Assembly: GCF_009755885.1 (NCBI RefSeq)
Contig: NZ_VYIX01000001.1
Span: 516,419 to 580,418, forward strand
Direction of reading: 5' to 3'
Origin: Brachyspira sp. SAP_772
Lineage (GTDB): Bacteria; Spirochaetota; Brachyspiria; Brachyspirales; Brachyspiraceae
Length of the DNA stretch: 64,000 nt
Shown: piece by piece, positions 55,258-64,000 of the stretch
Position numbering within the stretch: the first letter of the stretch is position 1
Layout: each line of letters begins with the position of its first letter
Position numbers and translations under genes: made by a program
Notes under the pieces: generated by a model
The model's database searches: none
Seen by the model: the letters and a program-made list of their open reading frames with translations, nothing else
What the model was told of the DNA's origin: nothing

Positions 55258-56934
55258 TTATTTTTTCTTTACATACTTTCTTATAAATCTGCTTATAATC
55301 ATAATAAATCCCATTATTCCAGATAATAAAAATCCCACAAGCCCAACTAATGATATACCATGTATTAGAGGCGGCATTTTGGTAGCTATTATAAGTCCGC
55401 TTGAAATAATTAATGAAGCTAATACTATAGAATAACTTAATCTGTCTCCCAAGCTATCCAAAGTATTTGCAAGAGTGTCAAGTTTTTTATGTTCAAGCTG
55501 TATTCTAATATTGCCTTTTCTCATTAGGTTTATAACTTCACCCAAATCAGAAGGCACATTTTTTAAAACATGAAAATAATCACTAATTACATTTCTAGAT
55601 TGTTTTAATAGATTATCAGGTTTTAATTGTTCTTTAACATATTTGAAAGCAAAAGGCTTTATATGTTCTACTAATTTAAGGTCTTTATCCAAATCTCTTC
55701 CAACGCCTTCTAATACTATTAATGATTTTATAAGAAGCATTATATTTCCAGAGAGCATTAGCCTAAACTCTCTTATTATAGATATAAGTTCATTGAATAT
55801 ATCTTCTATGTTAATGTTTTCTAATGGCATATCTATGTATTTGTTTATAAGCATAAATATAGCCATATTAAAATCTTCCATGTTTTGTATTTCACTATGG
55901 TCGCATAAATCTAATACGGCTTTAGAAAGATTAATATAATCAGCATTATTAATACTCATTATAAGAGAAGAGAAAGCCTCTTTTGAAGTTGGAGGAATAA
56001 AACCTATCATACCGAAATCTAAAAAACATAATACATTATTATCCAAAGCCATTAAATTACCGGGGTGAGGGTCAGCATGGAAGAAACCTAATTTAAATAT
56101 CTGCTCCAATACACAATCAACACCAATAGAAACTAATTTTTTTTTGTCATATCTTGTATCATCAGGACTAATATCAGAGATTTTAATTCCTTCTATATAT
56201 TCCATTGTCAATATATTTTTTGTACTATATTCTTCATAGATTTTTGCTATTTTTATATTTTTATTATTTTTGAAATATTTTTGAAATTTTATAGTGTTGT
56301 TTTTTTCAAAATTAAAATCCAATTCTTGTAAGAGCTGATTTTTAAAAGCCTTTATTAACTTCTCTGGTCTTATTAAAGCAAACTCTTCATTATATTTTTC
56401 TAATATAGAAGAAAGCCAAGTAATTATCTCAATATCATTAAGTATATTCTCTTCTATGTTTGGTCTTTTTACTTTTATAGCAACTTTTTCACCTGTTTTT
56501 AATACAGCAATATGTACTTGGGAAATTGAGGCACTTGCTTTAGGGGTAGTGTCAAAAGACTCTAAAGCTTCACTTATAGGTTTTTGTAATTCCTGTTCTA
56601 CTATTGCTACAGCCTCTTTTTCATCGAAAGGCTTAACATTATTTTGAAGTTTTTTTAATTCATCAATAATGTCTTTAGGAAGTATATCGCTTCTGTTTGA
56701 AAGTATTTGTCCTAGCTTTATAAATGTAGTCCCGAGTTCTTCACAAGCCATTCTTATTCTCTGGCCTCGTGTGTAGCTTCTTAAATCCACTCCTTTATAT
56801 TTTACATTAAATTTTTGTATTGGATTTTTTACTAATTTTAATATAGGAGTAACAGCAATTATATCTTTAAAACCATATGCCATTATAACTGATACAATTT
56901 CTTTTGTCCTATTTAAAGATTTTTTCCCCTTCAT
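55258..56934 (-). CDS. ABC1/UbiB-family atypical kinase-like protein
   Basis: The UbiB family has an ATPase-like protein kinase fold and supports quinone synthesis in other bacteria. The family's KxGQ motif is present (FIKLGQILSNRSDILP), followed by ASISQVHIAVLKTGEKVAIK with the A-rich loop replaced, and the catalytic region LGFFHADPHPGNLM and FLDFGMIG. Two membrane helices close the C-terminus (about 500-550). Length is 558 from ATG 56934 (GGGG nine bases upstream); a TTG five codons earlier is also in frame. It follows the phasin-like gene by 66 bases. Confidence 0.9.
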   Translation of the reverse strand: MKGKKSLNRTKEIVSVIMAYGFKDIIAVTPILKLVKNPIQKFNVKYKGVDLRSYTRGQRIRMACEELGTTFIKLGQILSNRSDILPKDIIDELKKLQNNVKPFDEKEAVAIVEQELQKPISEALESFDTTPKASASISQVHIAVLKTGEKVAIKVKRPNIEENILNDIEIITWLSSILEKYNEEFALIRPEKLIKAFKNQLLQELDFNFEKNNTIKFQKYFKNNKNIKIAKIYEEYSTKNILTMEYIEGIKISDISPDDTRYDKKKLVSIGVDCVLEQIFKLGFFHADPHPGNLMALDNNVLCFLDFGMIGFIPPTSKEAFSSLIMSINNADYINLSKAVLDLCDHSEIQNMEDFNMAIFMLINKYIDMPLENINIEDIFNELISIIREFRLMLSGNIMLLIKSLIVLEGVGRDLDKDLKLVEHIKPFAFKYVKEQLKPDNLLKQSRNVISDYFHVLKNVPSDLGEVINLMRKGNIRIQLEHKKLDTLANTLDSLGDRLSYSIVLASLIISSGLIIATKMPPLIHGISLVGLVGFLLSGIMGFIMIISRFIRKYVKKK

Positions 56935-57000
56935 CACGATATGCCCCAAAATATTTATTTATTATTAAAGATAATAATATTATAATTTTTTGTTTGTAAA

Positions 57001-57309
57001 TTATTGCTGATTATTTATTTTGCTTTTTAATTCTTCTAATTCTTTTTTTATAGCATCATATTCTTCTTTTTTTACGTAACCAGCTTTATCCATAGTGTGT
57101 TGTATTCTTTCATCCAAATATTGAGTTATTTCTTCTTTGGTTTCATTAGCCTTACTAACCATTTCTTTTACAAATTTCTCACCTTCTTCTGTGCTCATGT
57201 TTTTATCTTTTATAAACTCTTTTGCAGCCTCTTCTACTTTTTCTTTTCCTTTAAGCATAAATCCTATACCAGTATAAATACCAGATTTTATTTCATCAGA
57301 AATTCCCAT
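57001..57309 (-). CDS. phasin-like small helical protein
   Basis: The 102-residue protein begins MGISDEIKSGIYTGIGFMLKGKEK and is otherwise one long amphipathic helix region with a C-terminal coiled coil (EYDAIKKELEELKSKI). This resembles phasin-family and PhaF-type proteins. In other bacteria such a protein sits next to a UbiB-like kinase, as here. No polyhydroxyalkanoate genes are nearby, so a granule role is not supported. AAGGAGG lies six bases before the ATG. Confidence 0.72.
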   Translation of the reverse strand: MGISDEIKSGIYTGIGFMLKGKEKVEEAAKEFIKDKNMSTEEGEKFVKEMVSKANETKEEITQYLDERIQHTMDKAGYVKKEEYDAIKKELEELKSKINNQQ

Positions 57310-57452
57310 AGTTATTCCTCCTTAGGAAATTATTAATTTATTTTATTATCTTTTTTTTTAATAAAAAGTCAACACTCTCAAATTATATATAAGTATTTTT
57401 TTTGATTATATTTTATTGTATATTTTTTTATAAAAAATATTTGCTTTTGCTA

Positions 57453-57483
57453 TTGCAATATTATTAGAAGTATTATATAATAC
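57453..57483 (+). promoter_or_regulatory. sigma-70-type promoter of the ilv cluster
   Basis: TTGCAA (57453-57458) and TATAAT (57476-57481) are 17 bases apart. The -10 lies in a perfect 14-base palindrome, GTATTATATAATAC. Transcription should begin near 57488, just before the leader's ribosome site. Confidence 0.6.
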
Positions 57484-57513
57484 TATAAAAATAAGATAAG
57501 GAGAAGATGAATA

Positions 57514-57588
57514 ATGAAGTCATTTTTCACACATTTCAATCAAATTAGCATATCTATTATTCTCCTATCTCTCATTATTATCCTGTAA
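57514..57588 (+). CDS. branched-chain amino acid leader peptide (24 aa)
   Basis: The frame from ATG 57514 gives 24 residues: MKSFFTHFNQ then ISISIILLSLIIIL, with seven Ile and four Leu in the last fourteen. AAGGAG (57498-57503) precedes it. This is a classical sign of attenuation control by branched-chain aminoacyl-tRNA, and the gene behind is ilvB. An overlapping ATG seven bases earlier gives only a short unremarkable frame. No Val codon occurs. The mechanism differs from the enteric one because no intrinsic terminator is visible downstream. Confidence 0.78.
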   Translation: MKSFFTHFNQISISIILLSLIIIL

Positions 57589-57708
57589 AGTTTTTATCAT
57601 AACAAATTACACACACAAAAAATAAAACAAAAAAATAATAAATTATATTCTGTTATATTTGTATATATTTTTGCAATACTATATTTCAGTAGATTTTAGG
57701 AGATTTTT
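57589..57708 (+). other. ilvB leader RNA, G-free stretch and no visible terminator
   Basis: From 57591 to 57651 the plus strand contains no G, is C/A-rich (ACACACAAAA) and looks unstructured, as expected of Rho-loading (rut-like) RNA. I see no GC-rich hairpin with a U-run before the ilvB ribosome site (AGGAG, 57698 area). Confidence 0.45.
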
Positions 57709-59382
57709 ATGCAATTGAATGGTTCAGATATTTTAATTGAAGTTTTAATAGAGGAGGGGGTTGACACTGTATTTGGTTATCCGGGCGGAGCTGCTTTAAA
57801 CATATACGATGCTATTTATAAATATAGAGATAAAATAAAGCATATAATGCCTGTTGATGAGGCAGGTGCTTGTCATGCTGCTGATGGATATGCAAGAGCC
57901 AGCGGAAAAACAGGCGTTGTAATTGCAACAAGCGGACCGGGAGCAACCAACTTAGTAACACCATTAGCTACAGCATATATGGACAGTGTGCCTTTGATTG
58001 CTATTACAGCAAATGTACCTACAAGTTTGATAGGTAAAGATTCTTTCCAAGAGGTTTATATTGCCGGAATAACAATGACCATAACAAAACATAATTTTGT
58101 TGTTAGAGATATTAATGATTTGGCTAATACAATTAGAAAAGCTTTTTATATAGCAAATACTGGAAGAAAGGGACCTGTTTTAATAGATATACCAAAAAAT
58201 ATAACTATAGCAGAAACAGAATTTGTAAGCAAACAAAAAATTACTCCAAAACCAGTTCAAATAAGTTCTGAAGATGAAAACACAATAAAAGAAGTAGCAA
58301 AATTAATAAATGAGTCTAAAAAGCCTATTATATATTTTGGGGGCGGAGCTAAAGATTCAAGCGATAAATTAAGAGAGTTTATGATTAACTCTAATATACC
58401 ATCGGTTCATACATTAATGGGGGCTGGTGTATTGGGCTATAATGAAAAATTGAATATTGGCTTACTCGGAATGCATGGCTCTGCTACTGCTAATAAGGTT
58501 ATGAATGAAGCTGATTTAATACTTGCTATAGGCACAAGATTTAGCGACAGAGTTGCTTTGAACACTTCCAAATTTGGTGGTGGAGCTAAAAAGGTGCATA
58601 TAGATATTGACAGAAGTGAGATTAATAAAAACGTTAATGTTGATTATAGTATAATAGGCGATTTGAATGATGTATTAGATAGATTTAATAAACTTGTAAA
58701 AAGAGTGAAAGATGATGAATGGGTAAAATATTTATCTGATTTAATATCAAAAGAAAAAGAGGAAGATATTAAGAGAAACACAAATAAAGACGGCATTTAT
58801 CCTAGTAGAGTTATGAATATAATAGGCGAAAAAACTAAAGATGCTGCTATATATGTTACCGATGTAGGTCAGCATCAGATGTGGGCTGTTCAATATATAC
58901 GCCATACTAAGCCAAGGAGCTTTATAACTAGTGGAGGCTTGGGAACTATGGGATTTGGATATGGTGCTTCTTTAGGTGTTCAGGTTGCTAAGCCAGATAG
59001 AAGAGTAATTCATATAACAGGTGATGGTTCTTTTTATATGAATTTAAATGAAGTGTCTACTGCTGTTGAATATAATTTACCTATTATAAGCATAATACTT
59101 AATAACAGCACATTGGGTATGGTAAGACAATGGCAAACTATATTTTATGAATCTAGATATTCAAGCACTGATATAAATAAAAAAATGGATTATGTGAAAG
59201 TAGCTGAAGGTTTTGGAGCTAAAGGTTTTAGGTGTGAAACTATAAGCGAATTTGAGAGTGCTTTTGAAGAGGCATTAAAATGTAAATGTCCTGTTTGGAT
59301 AGAATGTGTTATAGATAAAGATTTGAGAGTTTTACCTATGATACCAGCAGGCGGAACAGTAGATGATATAATAGTAGATTAA
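57709..59382 (+). CDS. ilvB: acetolactate synthase large (catalytic) subunit
   Basis: IlvB condenses pyruvate (or pyruvate with 2-oxobutyrate) to begin valine, leucine and isoleucine synthesis. The three TPP-enzyme domains are complete: the N-terminal PYR domain with the TPP-contacting Glu in MPVDEAGACHAADGYARASG, the central FAD-binding region (IYFGGGAKDSSDKL), and the C-terminal PP domain with the TPP/Mg motif GDGSFYMNLNEVSTA and NNSTLGMVRQWQ. Length 557 is normal. AGGAG precedes the ATG. It is the first enzyme gene of the ilv-leu cluster behind the Ile/Leu leader peptide. Confidence 0.97.
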   Translation: MQLNGSDILIEVLIEEGVDTVFGYPGGAALNIYDAIYKYRDKIKHIMPVDEAGACHAADGYARASGKTGVVIATSGPGATNLVTPLATAYMDSVPLIAITANVPTSLIGKDSFQEVYIAGITMTITKHNFVVRDINDLANTIRKAFYIANTGRKGPVLIDIPKNITIAETEFVSKQKITPKPVQISSEDENTIKEVAKLINESKKPIIYFGGGAKDSSDKLREFMINSNIPSVHTLMGAGVLGYNEKLNIGLLGMHGSATANKVMNEADLILAIGTRFSDRVALNTSKFGGGAKKVHIDIDRSEINKNVNVDYSIIGDLNDVLDRFNKLVKRVKDDEWVKYLSDLISKEKEEDIKRNTNKDGIYPSRVMNIIGEKTKDAAIYVTDVGQHQMWAVQYIRHTKPRSFITSGGLGTMGFGYGASLGVQVAKPDRRVIHITGDGSFYMNLNEVSTAVEYNLPIISIILNNSTLGMVRQWQTIFYESRYSSTDINKKMDYVKVAEGFGAKGFRCETISEFESAFEEALKCKCPVWIECVIDKDLRVLPMIPAGGTVDDIIVD

Positions 59383-59403
59383 AAAATAGTAGGAGCAAAA
59401 AAT

Positions 59404-59931
59404 ATGAATAATAAACAAAGAAGGGTTTTAGTTTTATTTGTAGATAATAGTTCTGGGGTATTAAACAGAATAACTTTATTATTTAGTCAAAAGGGTTTTA
59501 ATATAGAAACTATTACTTGTTCTGTAACTTGTGTGCCTAGCATATCAAGAATGACTATAGTTACAGAGGGAGATGATTTACATATTACACAGATTATGAA
59601 GCAAACTTCTAAACTTATAGAGGTTCATTCTGTTCATTTGATAGATCATTGTAATAGTATAATAAGAGATTTATTATTAGTAAAAATAGAAATAGATGAT
59701 TCTAATAAACGCAGAGTTTGCGATATCACTAATGCACATAATGGTCTTATACTTGATATAGGAAGTAGGAGTATGATAGTTGAAATTACAGCTTCTGCTT
59801 CTATAATAGACGGTTATTTAGAGGCTTTAAAAGATTTCAATATATTAGAGCTTTCAAGAACGGGAGTAACATCTATACAGCTGGGCGATGATGTTCCTGA
59901 TATGAATATAATAAACAATTTTGAGTTTTGA
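59404..59931 (+). CDS. ilvN: acetolactate synthase small (regulatory) subunit
   Basis: The 175-residue protein starts with an ACT domain (RRVLVLFVDNSSGVLNRITL then FSQKGFNIETITCS), followed by the second ACT-like domain of the long IlvN/IlvH form (LVKIEIDDSNKRRVCDITNA onward). It activates IlvB and mediates feedback inhibition by branched-chain amino acids. It follows ilvB by 21 bases, with AGGAG before the ATG. Confidence 0.95.
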   Translation: MNNKQRRVLVLFVDNSSGVLNRITLLFSQKGFNIETITCSVTCVPSISRMTIVTEGDDLHITQIMKQTSKLIEVHSVHLIDHCNSIIRDLLLVKIEIDDSNKRRVCDITNAHNGLILDIGSRSMIVEITASASIIDGYLEALKDFNILELSRTGVTSIQLGDDVPDMNIINNFEF

Positions 59932-59971
59932 TAATTTTAAATAATTTATAATAAATATTTTAATAAACTAA

Positions 59972-60994
<1,023 letters not shown>

Positions 60995-61101
60995 TTTTTA
61001 TCTAGACTCAGTGTTATAATTAAATATTTTTATATAGGAGTTTTTGTTTATACAATAAAAAAATTAAAGTTTATCAAAAGTCAGTTTTTTTATAAGAATA
61101 T

Positions 61102-61294
61102 TTGCAGGGCTTTGCCCCGCACCCCAGTTCTTTTACGACCGAAGGAAGTGCCTGTGGTATTGGTATAAAAGAACCAAAAGAACTGCATTTGATAATAATT
61201 TAATAAATCATATTATATATAAAAGATAATTTATATTATTTATATATACTATTTTGCACTTTTTGGTTCTTTTTGCTGCGGGAAAAAGAACAAG
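61102..61294 (-). repeat. structured repeat family 1, copy R4 (inverted orientation)
   Basis: Read on the minus strand it matches R1 to R3 in order: H1 is GTTCTTTTT/AAAAAGAAC, H2 GTTCTTTTA/TAAAAGAAC (with a long variable loop), H3 GCGGGGC/GCCCTGC. H1 and H2 differ from R1/R2 by compensated base pairs. It separates ilvC from leuA within the ilv-leu cluster. The rest of 60995-61370 is AT-rich and I see no gene or terminator in it. Confidence 0.82.
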
Positions 61295-61370
61295 AAAAAA
61301 TAAACAATTTTTATACAAACAATAAAAATATTTAATTATACAATGGTTATTTTATAAAAAGGTTTTAACA

Positions 61371-62867
61371 ATGAGAAAGATTAAAATTTTTGATACTACT
61401 TTAAGAGATGGAGAGCAGTCTCCCGGTTGTACTATGAATTTGGCTGAAAAATTAGAGATGGCAGCTGAATTAGATAAATTAGGCGTTGATATAATAGAAG
61501 CAGGTTTTGCTATATGTTCTGATGATGATTTCAATGCTATAAGAGAAGTAAGCAAGGTTGTAGAAAATGCTAAATTGGCTAGTTTGGCAAGATGCAACAA
61601 AAAAGATATAGACAGAGCTTATGAATCTCTTGCTGAGGCAAAACACCCTATGCTTCATACATTTATAGCTACAAGTGATATACACTTAAAGCATAAATTA
61701 GAGATGACCAGAGAGCAAGTATTAGAAACTATAAAAGAATCTGTTTCTTATGCTAAAACCAAATTTGAGTTTATAGAGTTTTCTGCTGAAGATGCATCAA
61801 GAAGCGATAGAGAGTTTTTAGCTAAGGCTTATTCTGTTGCTATAGAAAACGGTGCTACTACTATAAATGTTCCTGATACTGTTGGATATACTACTCCTCT
61901 TGAAATGGCTGACTTAATAAAATATTTAAAAGAGAATGTTAAGGGCATAGAGAATGTTGATATATCTGTGCATTGTCATGATGATTTAGGACTTGGTACT
62001 GCTAATTCTTTGTCTGCAGTGTTGGCTGGTGCTACTCAGGTAGAATGTACTATTAACGGTATAGGTGAGCGTGCTGGTAATGCTAGTTTAGAAGAGATTG
62101 TAATGGGCATAAAAACAAGAAAAGATTTTTATAATGCATACACTGATATTAACACTAAACGCATTTATAAAGTGTCAAAATTATTATCTACAATTTCTGG
62201 TATGGTGGTTGCTCCTAATAAGGCTATAGTGGGTGCTAATGCTTTTGCACATGAGGCTGGTATTCACCAACATGGTGTATTAAAAGAACGTTCTACTTAT
62301 GAGATTATGAATGTTGAAGATATAGGAATACCTCAAAATAAAATGGTATTAGGTAAACATTCTGGTAAACATGCTTTTAAAGATAGAATTGAATCTTTGG
62401 GTTATGACATTGATGATAAAGCTTTAGAAGATAAGTTTGTAGAGTTTAAAGCTTTGGCAGACAAGAAAAAAGTAGTTACAGATTCTGACATTGAAGCATT
62501 ATTGATAGGAAACACAAATATAGAAAACCCTACATACACATTAAAAAGCTTTATGGTTAATGACAGTGATTCAATATCTTCTTTTGCTTCTGTATCTATA
62601 ATTGACAATAAAGACAATGTTGTTGAGGCTATAGGTAAAGGAAACGGACCTATTGATGCGGCATTTGGAGCTATTGACTCTGTAACATCAAATAGAGCTA
62701 AATTGGTTACATATACTATTAATGCTATTACTGAAGGCGAAGATGCTTTGGGAGAGGTTATTGTAAGACTTGCTTCTGATGACAAAACAGTTATTGGAAG
62801 AGCTGTAAGTACTGATATTATACAGGCAAGTTTGATGGCTTATATTAATGGTTTGAATAAATTATAA
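61371..62867 (+). CDS. leuA: 2-isopropylmalate synthase
   Basis: LeuA condenses acetyl-CoA with 2-oxoisovalerate, the first committed step of leucine synthesis. The HMGL-like barrel shows FDTTLRDGEQSPGC at the N-terminus, IIEAGFAICSDDD, SVHCHDDLGLGTAN (metal-binding) and NGIGERAGNASLEE. The C-terminal leucine-feedback domain (about 385-498, NPTYTLKSFMVNDSDSISS onward) is complete. Length 498 is normal. AAGG lies eight bases before the ATG. It is followed by a terminator and then leuC. Confidence 0.96.
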   Translation: MRKIKIFDTTLRDGEQSPGCTMNLAEKLEMAAELDKLGVDIIEAGFAICSDDDFNAIREVSKVVENAKLASLARCNKKDIDRAYESLAEAKHPMLHTFIATSDIHLKHKLEMTREQVLETIKESVSYAKTKFEFIEFSAEDASRSDREFLAKAYSVAIENGATTINVPDTVGYTTPLEMADLIKYLKENVKGIENVDISVHCHDDLGLGTANSLSAVLAGATQVECTINGIGERAGNASLEEIVMGIKTRKDFYNAYTDINTKRIYKVSKLLSTISGMVVAPNKAIVGANAFAHEAGIHQHGVLKERSTYEIMNVEDIGIPQNKMVLGKHSGKHAFKDRIESLGYDIDDKALEDKFVEFKALADKKKVVTDSDIEALLIGNTNIENPTYTLKSFMVNDSDSISSFASVSIIDNKDNVVEAIGKGNGPIDAAFGAIDSVTSNRAKLVTYTINAITEGEDALGEVIVRLASDDKTVIGRAVSTDIIQASLMAYINGLNKL

Positions 62868-62876
62868 TTTTTATAT

Positions 62877-62918
62877 AGGGCTTATGCAATTTTTAATAGA
62901 TTGTAAAAGCCCTTTTTA
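62877..62918 (+). terminator. intrinsic terminator after leuA
   Basis: AGGGCTTATGCAAT pairs with ATTGTAAAAGCCCT (two mismatches) around a ten-base loop, followed by five T. It may reduce readthrough into leuC. Confidence 0.75.
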
Positions 62919-62964
62919 TATGATATATTAATTATAATATATTTTAAAAATGTATTGTAAAGTT

Positions 62965-63047
62965 TAAGTTTTAGCTAAAAATGCAGCCTTTTTGCTTCTT
63001 TGCGGCAGCAAAAGAAGTGGGGTGCGGGGCAAAGCCCTGCAAATAAT
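62965..63047 (+). repeat. structured repeat family 1, copy R5 (3' half only)
   Basis: It begins at the TGCAG segment and carries H2 (CTTCTTT-GC with GC-AAAAGAAG) and H3 (GCGGGGC/GCCCTGC). The 5' part with H1 is missing. It lies between the leuA terminator and leuC. Confidence 0.75.
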
Positions 63048-63088
63048 AAAAAATAATTTTTAGTATAAATTAATTTAAGGATATGAAC

Positions 63089-64000
63089 ATGACTATCACA
63101 CAAAAGATTTTAGCTGCACATGCTGGAGTTGATAAGGTTGAAGCAGGTGAGCTTATAATGGTTAAAACCGATTTAGTTTTAGGCAATGACATAACAAGCC
63201 CTGTTGCTATAAATGAATTTGAGAAATACGGTTTTAATAAAGTTTTTGACAAAGAAAAAATAGCTTTGGTTATGGACCATTTTGCTCCAAACAAAGATAT
63301 TAAAGCTGCAGAGCAGTGCAAACAATGCAGAGATTTTGCTAATAAGCATGATATTACTCATTATTATGATGTGGGTGATATGGGTGTTGAGCATGCACTT
63401 TTACCAGAAAAGGGTTTAGTTGCTCCCGGTGAAGTTATAATTGGTGCTGATTCTCATACTTGTACTTATGGGGCTTTTGGTGCTTTTTCTACTGGTGTTG
63501 GAAGCACTGATATGGCTGCTGCTATGGCTACTGGAAAGGTTTGGTTTAAGGTGCCTTCTGCTATTAAGTTTAATCTTAAAGGAAAGTTAAAGCCAAATGT
63601 ATCTGGAAAAGATGTTATACTTCATATTATAGGTATGATAGGCGTTGATGGAGCATTATACAAATCTATGGAGTTTAGGGGAGAGGGTGTTTCATCTCTT
63701 ACTATGGACGATAGGGCTTGTATTTCTAATATGGCTATTGAGGCAGGTGCAAAAAACGGAATATTTGAAGTTGATGACAAAACTATAGAATTTTTAAAAG
63801 ACATAGTAAAAAGAGATTATACTATTTTTAAAGCTGATGATGATGCAGTTTATGAAAAAGAGTATGATATTGATTTATCTGCAATTGAGCCTACAGTTGC
63901 TTGTCCTCATTTACCAGAAAATACAAAAGAAGCTAAAGAATTAAAAGACATAAAAGTTGATCAGGTTGTTATAGGCTCTTGCACAAATGGAAGATTATCT
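63089..64000 (+). CDS. leuC: 3-isopropylmalate dehydratase large subunit, 3' end missing
   Basis: LeuC isomerises 2- to 3-isopropylmalate with a 4Fe-4S cluster. The 304 codons in the window read [20 protein letters not shown], then [40 protein letters not shown] (first cluster Cys) and IGSCTNGR (second). The sequence resembles the shorter archaeal/HacA-like type. It runs off the right edge. Two in-frame ATGs are near; AAGG is eight bases before the second (63089), which I prefer to the first (63083). Confidence 0.95.
   Translation, partial: MTITQKILAAHAGVDKVEAGELIMVKTDLVLGNDITSPVAINEFEKYGFNKVFDKEKIALVMDHFAPNKDIKAAEQCKQCRDFANKHDITHYYDVGDMGVEHALLPEKGLVAPGEVIIGADSHTCTYGAFGAFSTGVGSTDMAAAMATGKVWFKVPSAIKFNLKGKLKPNVSGKDVILHIIGMIGVDGALYKSMEFRGEGVSSLTMDDRACISNMAIEAGAKNGIFEVDDKTIEFLKDIVKRDYTIFKADDDAVYEKEYDIDLSAIEPTVACPHLPENTKEAKELKDIKVDQVVIGSCTNGRLS

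Noticed and set aside
57507-57548. First ATG in the ilv leader as the peptide start
   Set aside because: It gives a 13-residue frame without an Ile/Leu bias; the next ATG (57514) gives the Ile/Leu-rich peptide.

Overview
The window looks like chromosomal DNA of a spirochaete, most likely Brachyspira. The DNA is very AT-rich. It carries a Brachyspira-type NADH oxidase (nox), a FlaB-type flagellin of periplasmic flagella, Bat (aerotolerance) genes, several small outer-membrane barrels, and ankyrin and leucine-rich-repeat proteins. The species cannot be read from the sequence. I see no rRNA, tRNA, CRISPR array, intact transposase or replication origin.

Layout. 1-1351 (minus): 5' end of carB and all of carA, behind a leader with an intrinsic terminator. 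1595-3200: a SUFU-family gene, then an integrase remnant and a decayed TPR gene. 3225-13444: SpoIID/LytB protein, GHL10-type lipoprotein, a TPR/PEGA protein, hisS, an ankyrin protein, ftsY-aroA and a dolichol-phosphate-mannose-type glycosyltransferase. 14682-18281: a signalling block with an ECF sigma operon (Spy-like protein, sigma, zinc anti-sigma) behind its own ECF-type promoter, converging on a Nudix-histidine kinase fusion and an RsbW-like kinase. 18479-23776: mtnK, a barrel protein, a decayed barrel gene, dapF, a Bfd-like ferredoxin, a two-gene operon with a Cys-cluster HTH protein, and flaB. 24061-35161: a frameshifted ankyrin gene, a chemoreceptor, membrane proteins, glgP and DUF554. 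35171-36768: repeats around an LRR gene. 36805-45501: Snf2 ATPase, TPR and barrel proteins, DUF2147, a peptide-binding lipoprotein and a C26 amidotransferase. 45675-55257: nox, an ABC-F ATPase, an amidohydrolase-fold protein that has lost its metal ligands, and batB-C-D-E. 55258-57309: UbiB-like kinase and phasin-like protein. 57453-64000: ilvB-ilvN-ilvC-leuA-leuC behind an Ile/Leu-rich leader peptide.

The most notable structure is a family of dispersed intergenic repeats: five copies, two in tandem, one inverted, two inside the ilv-leu cluster. Each folds into up to three hairpins, and the stems differ between copies by compensatory changes, so the structure rather than the sequence appears to be kept. 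Other points of interest are the branched-chain leader peptide with no intrinsic terminator, the Nudix-kinase fusion, the metal-less amidohydrolase, the self-consistent ECF regulon, a leaderless-looking promoter on the LRR gene, and operator-like palindromes at nox and at the Cys-HTH operon. Many convergent gene pairs abut or overlap with no room for terminators.
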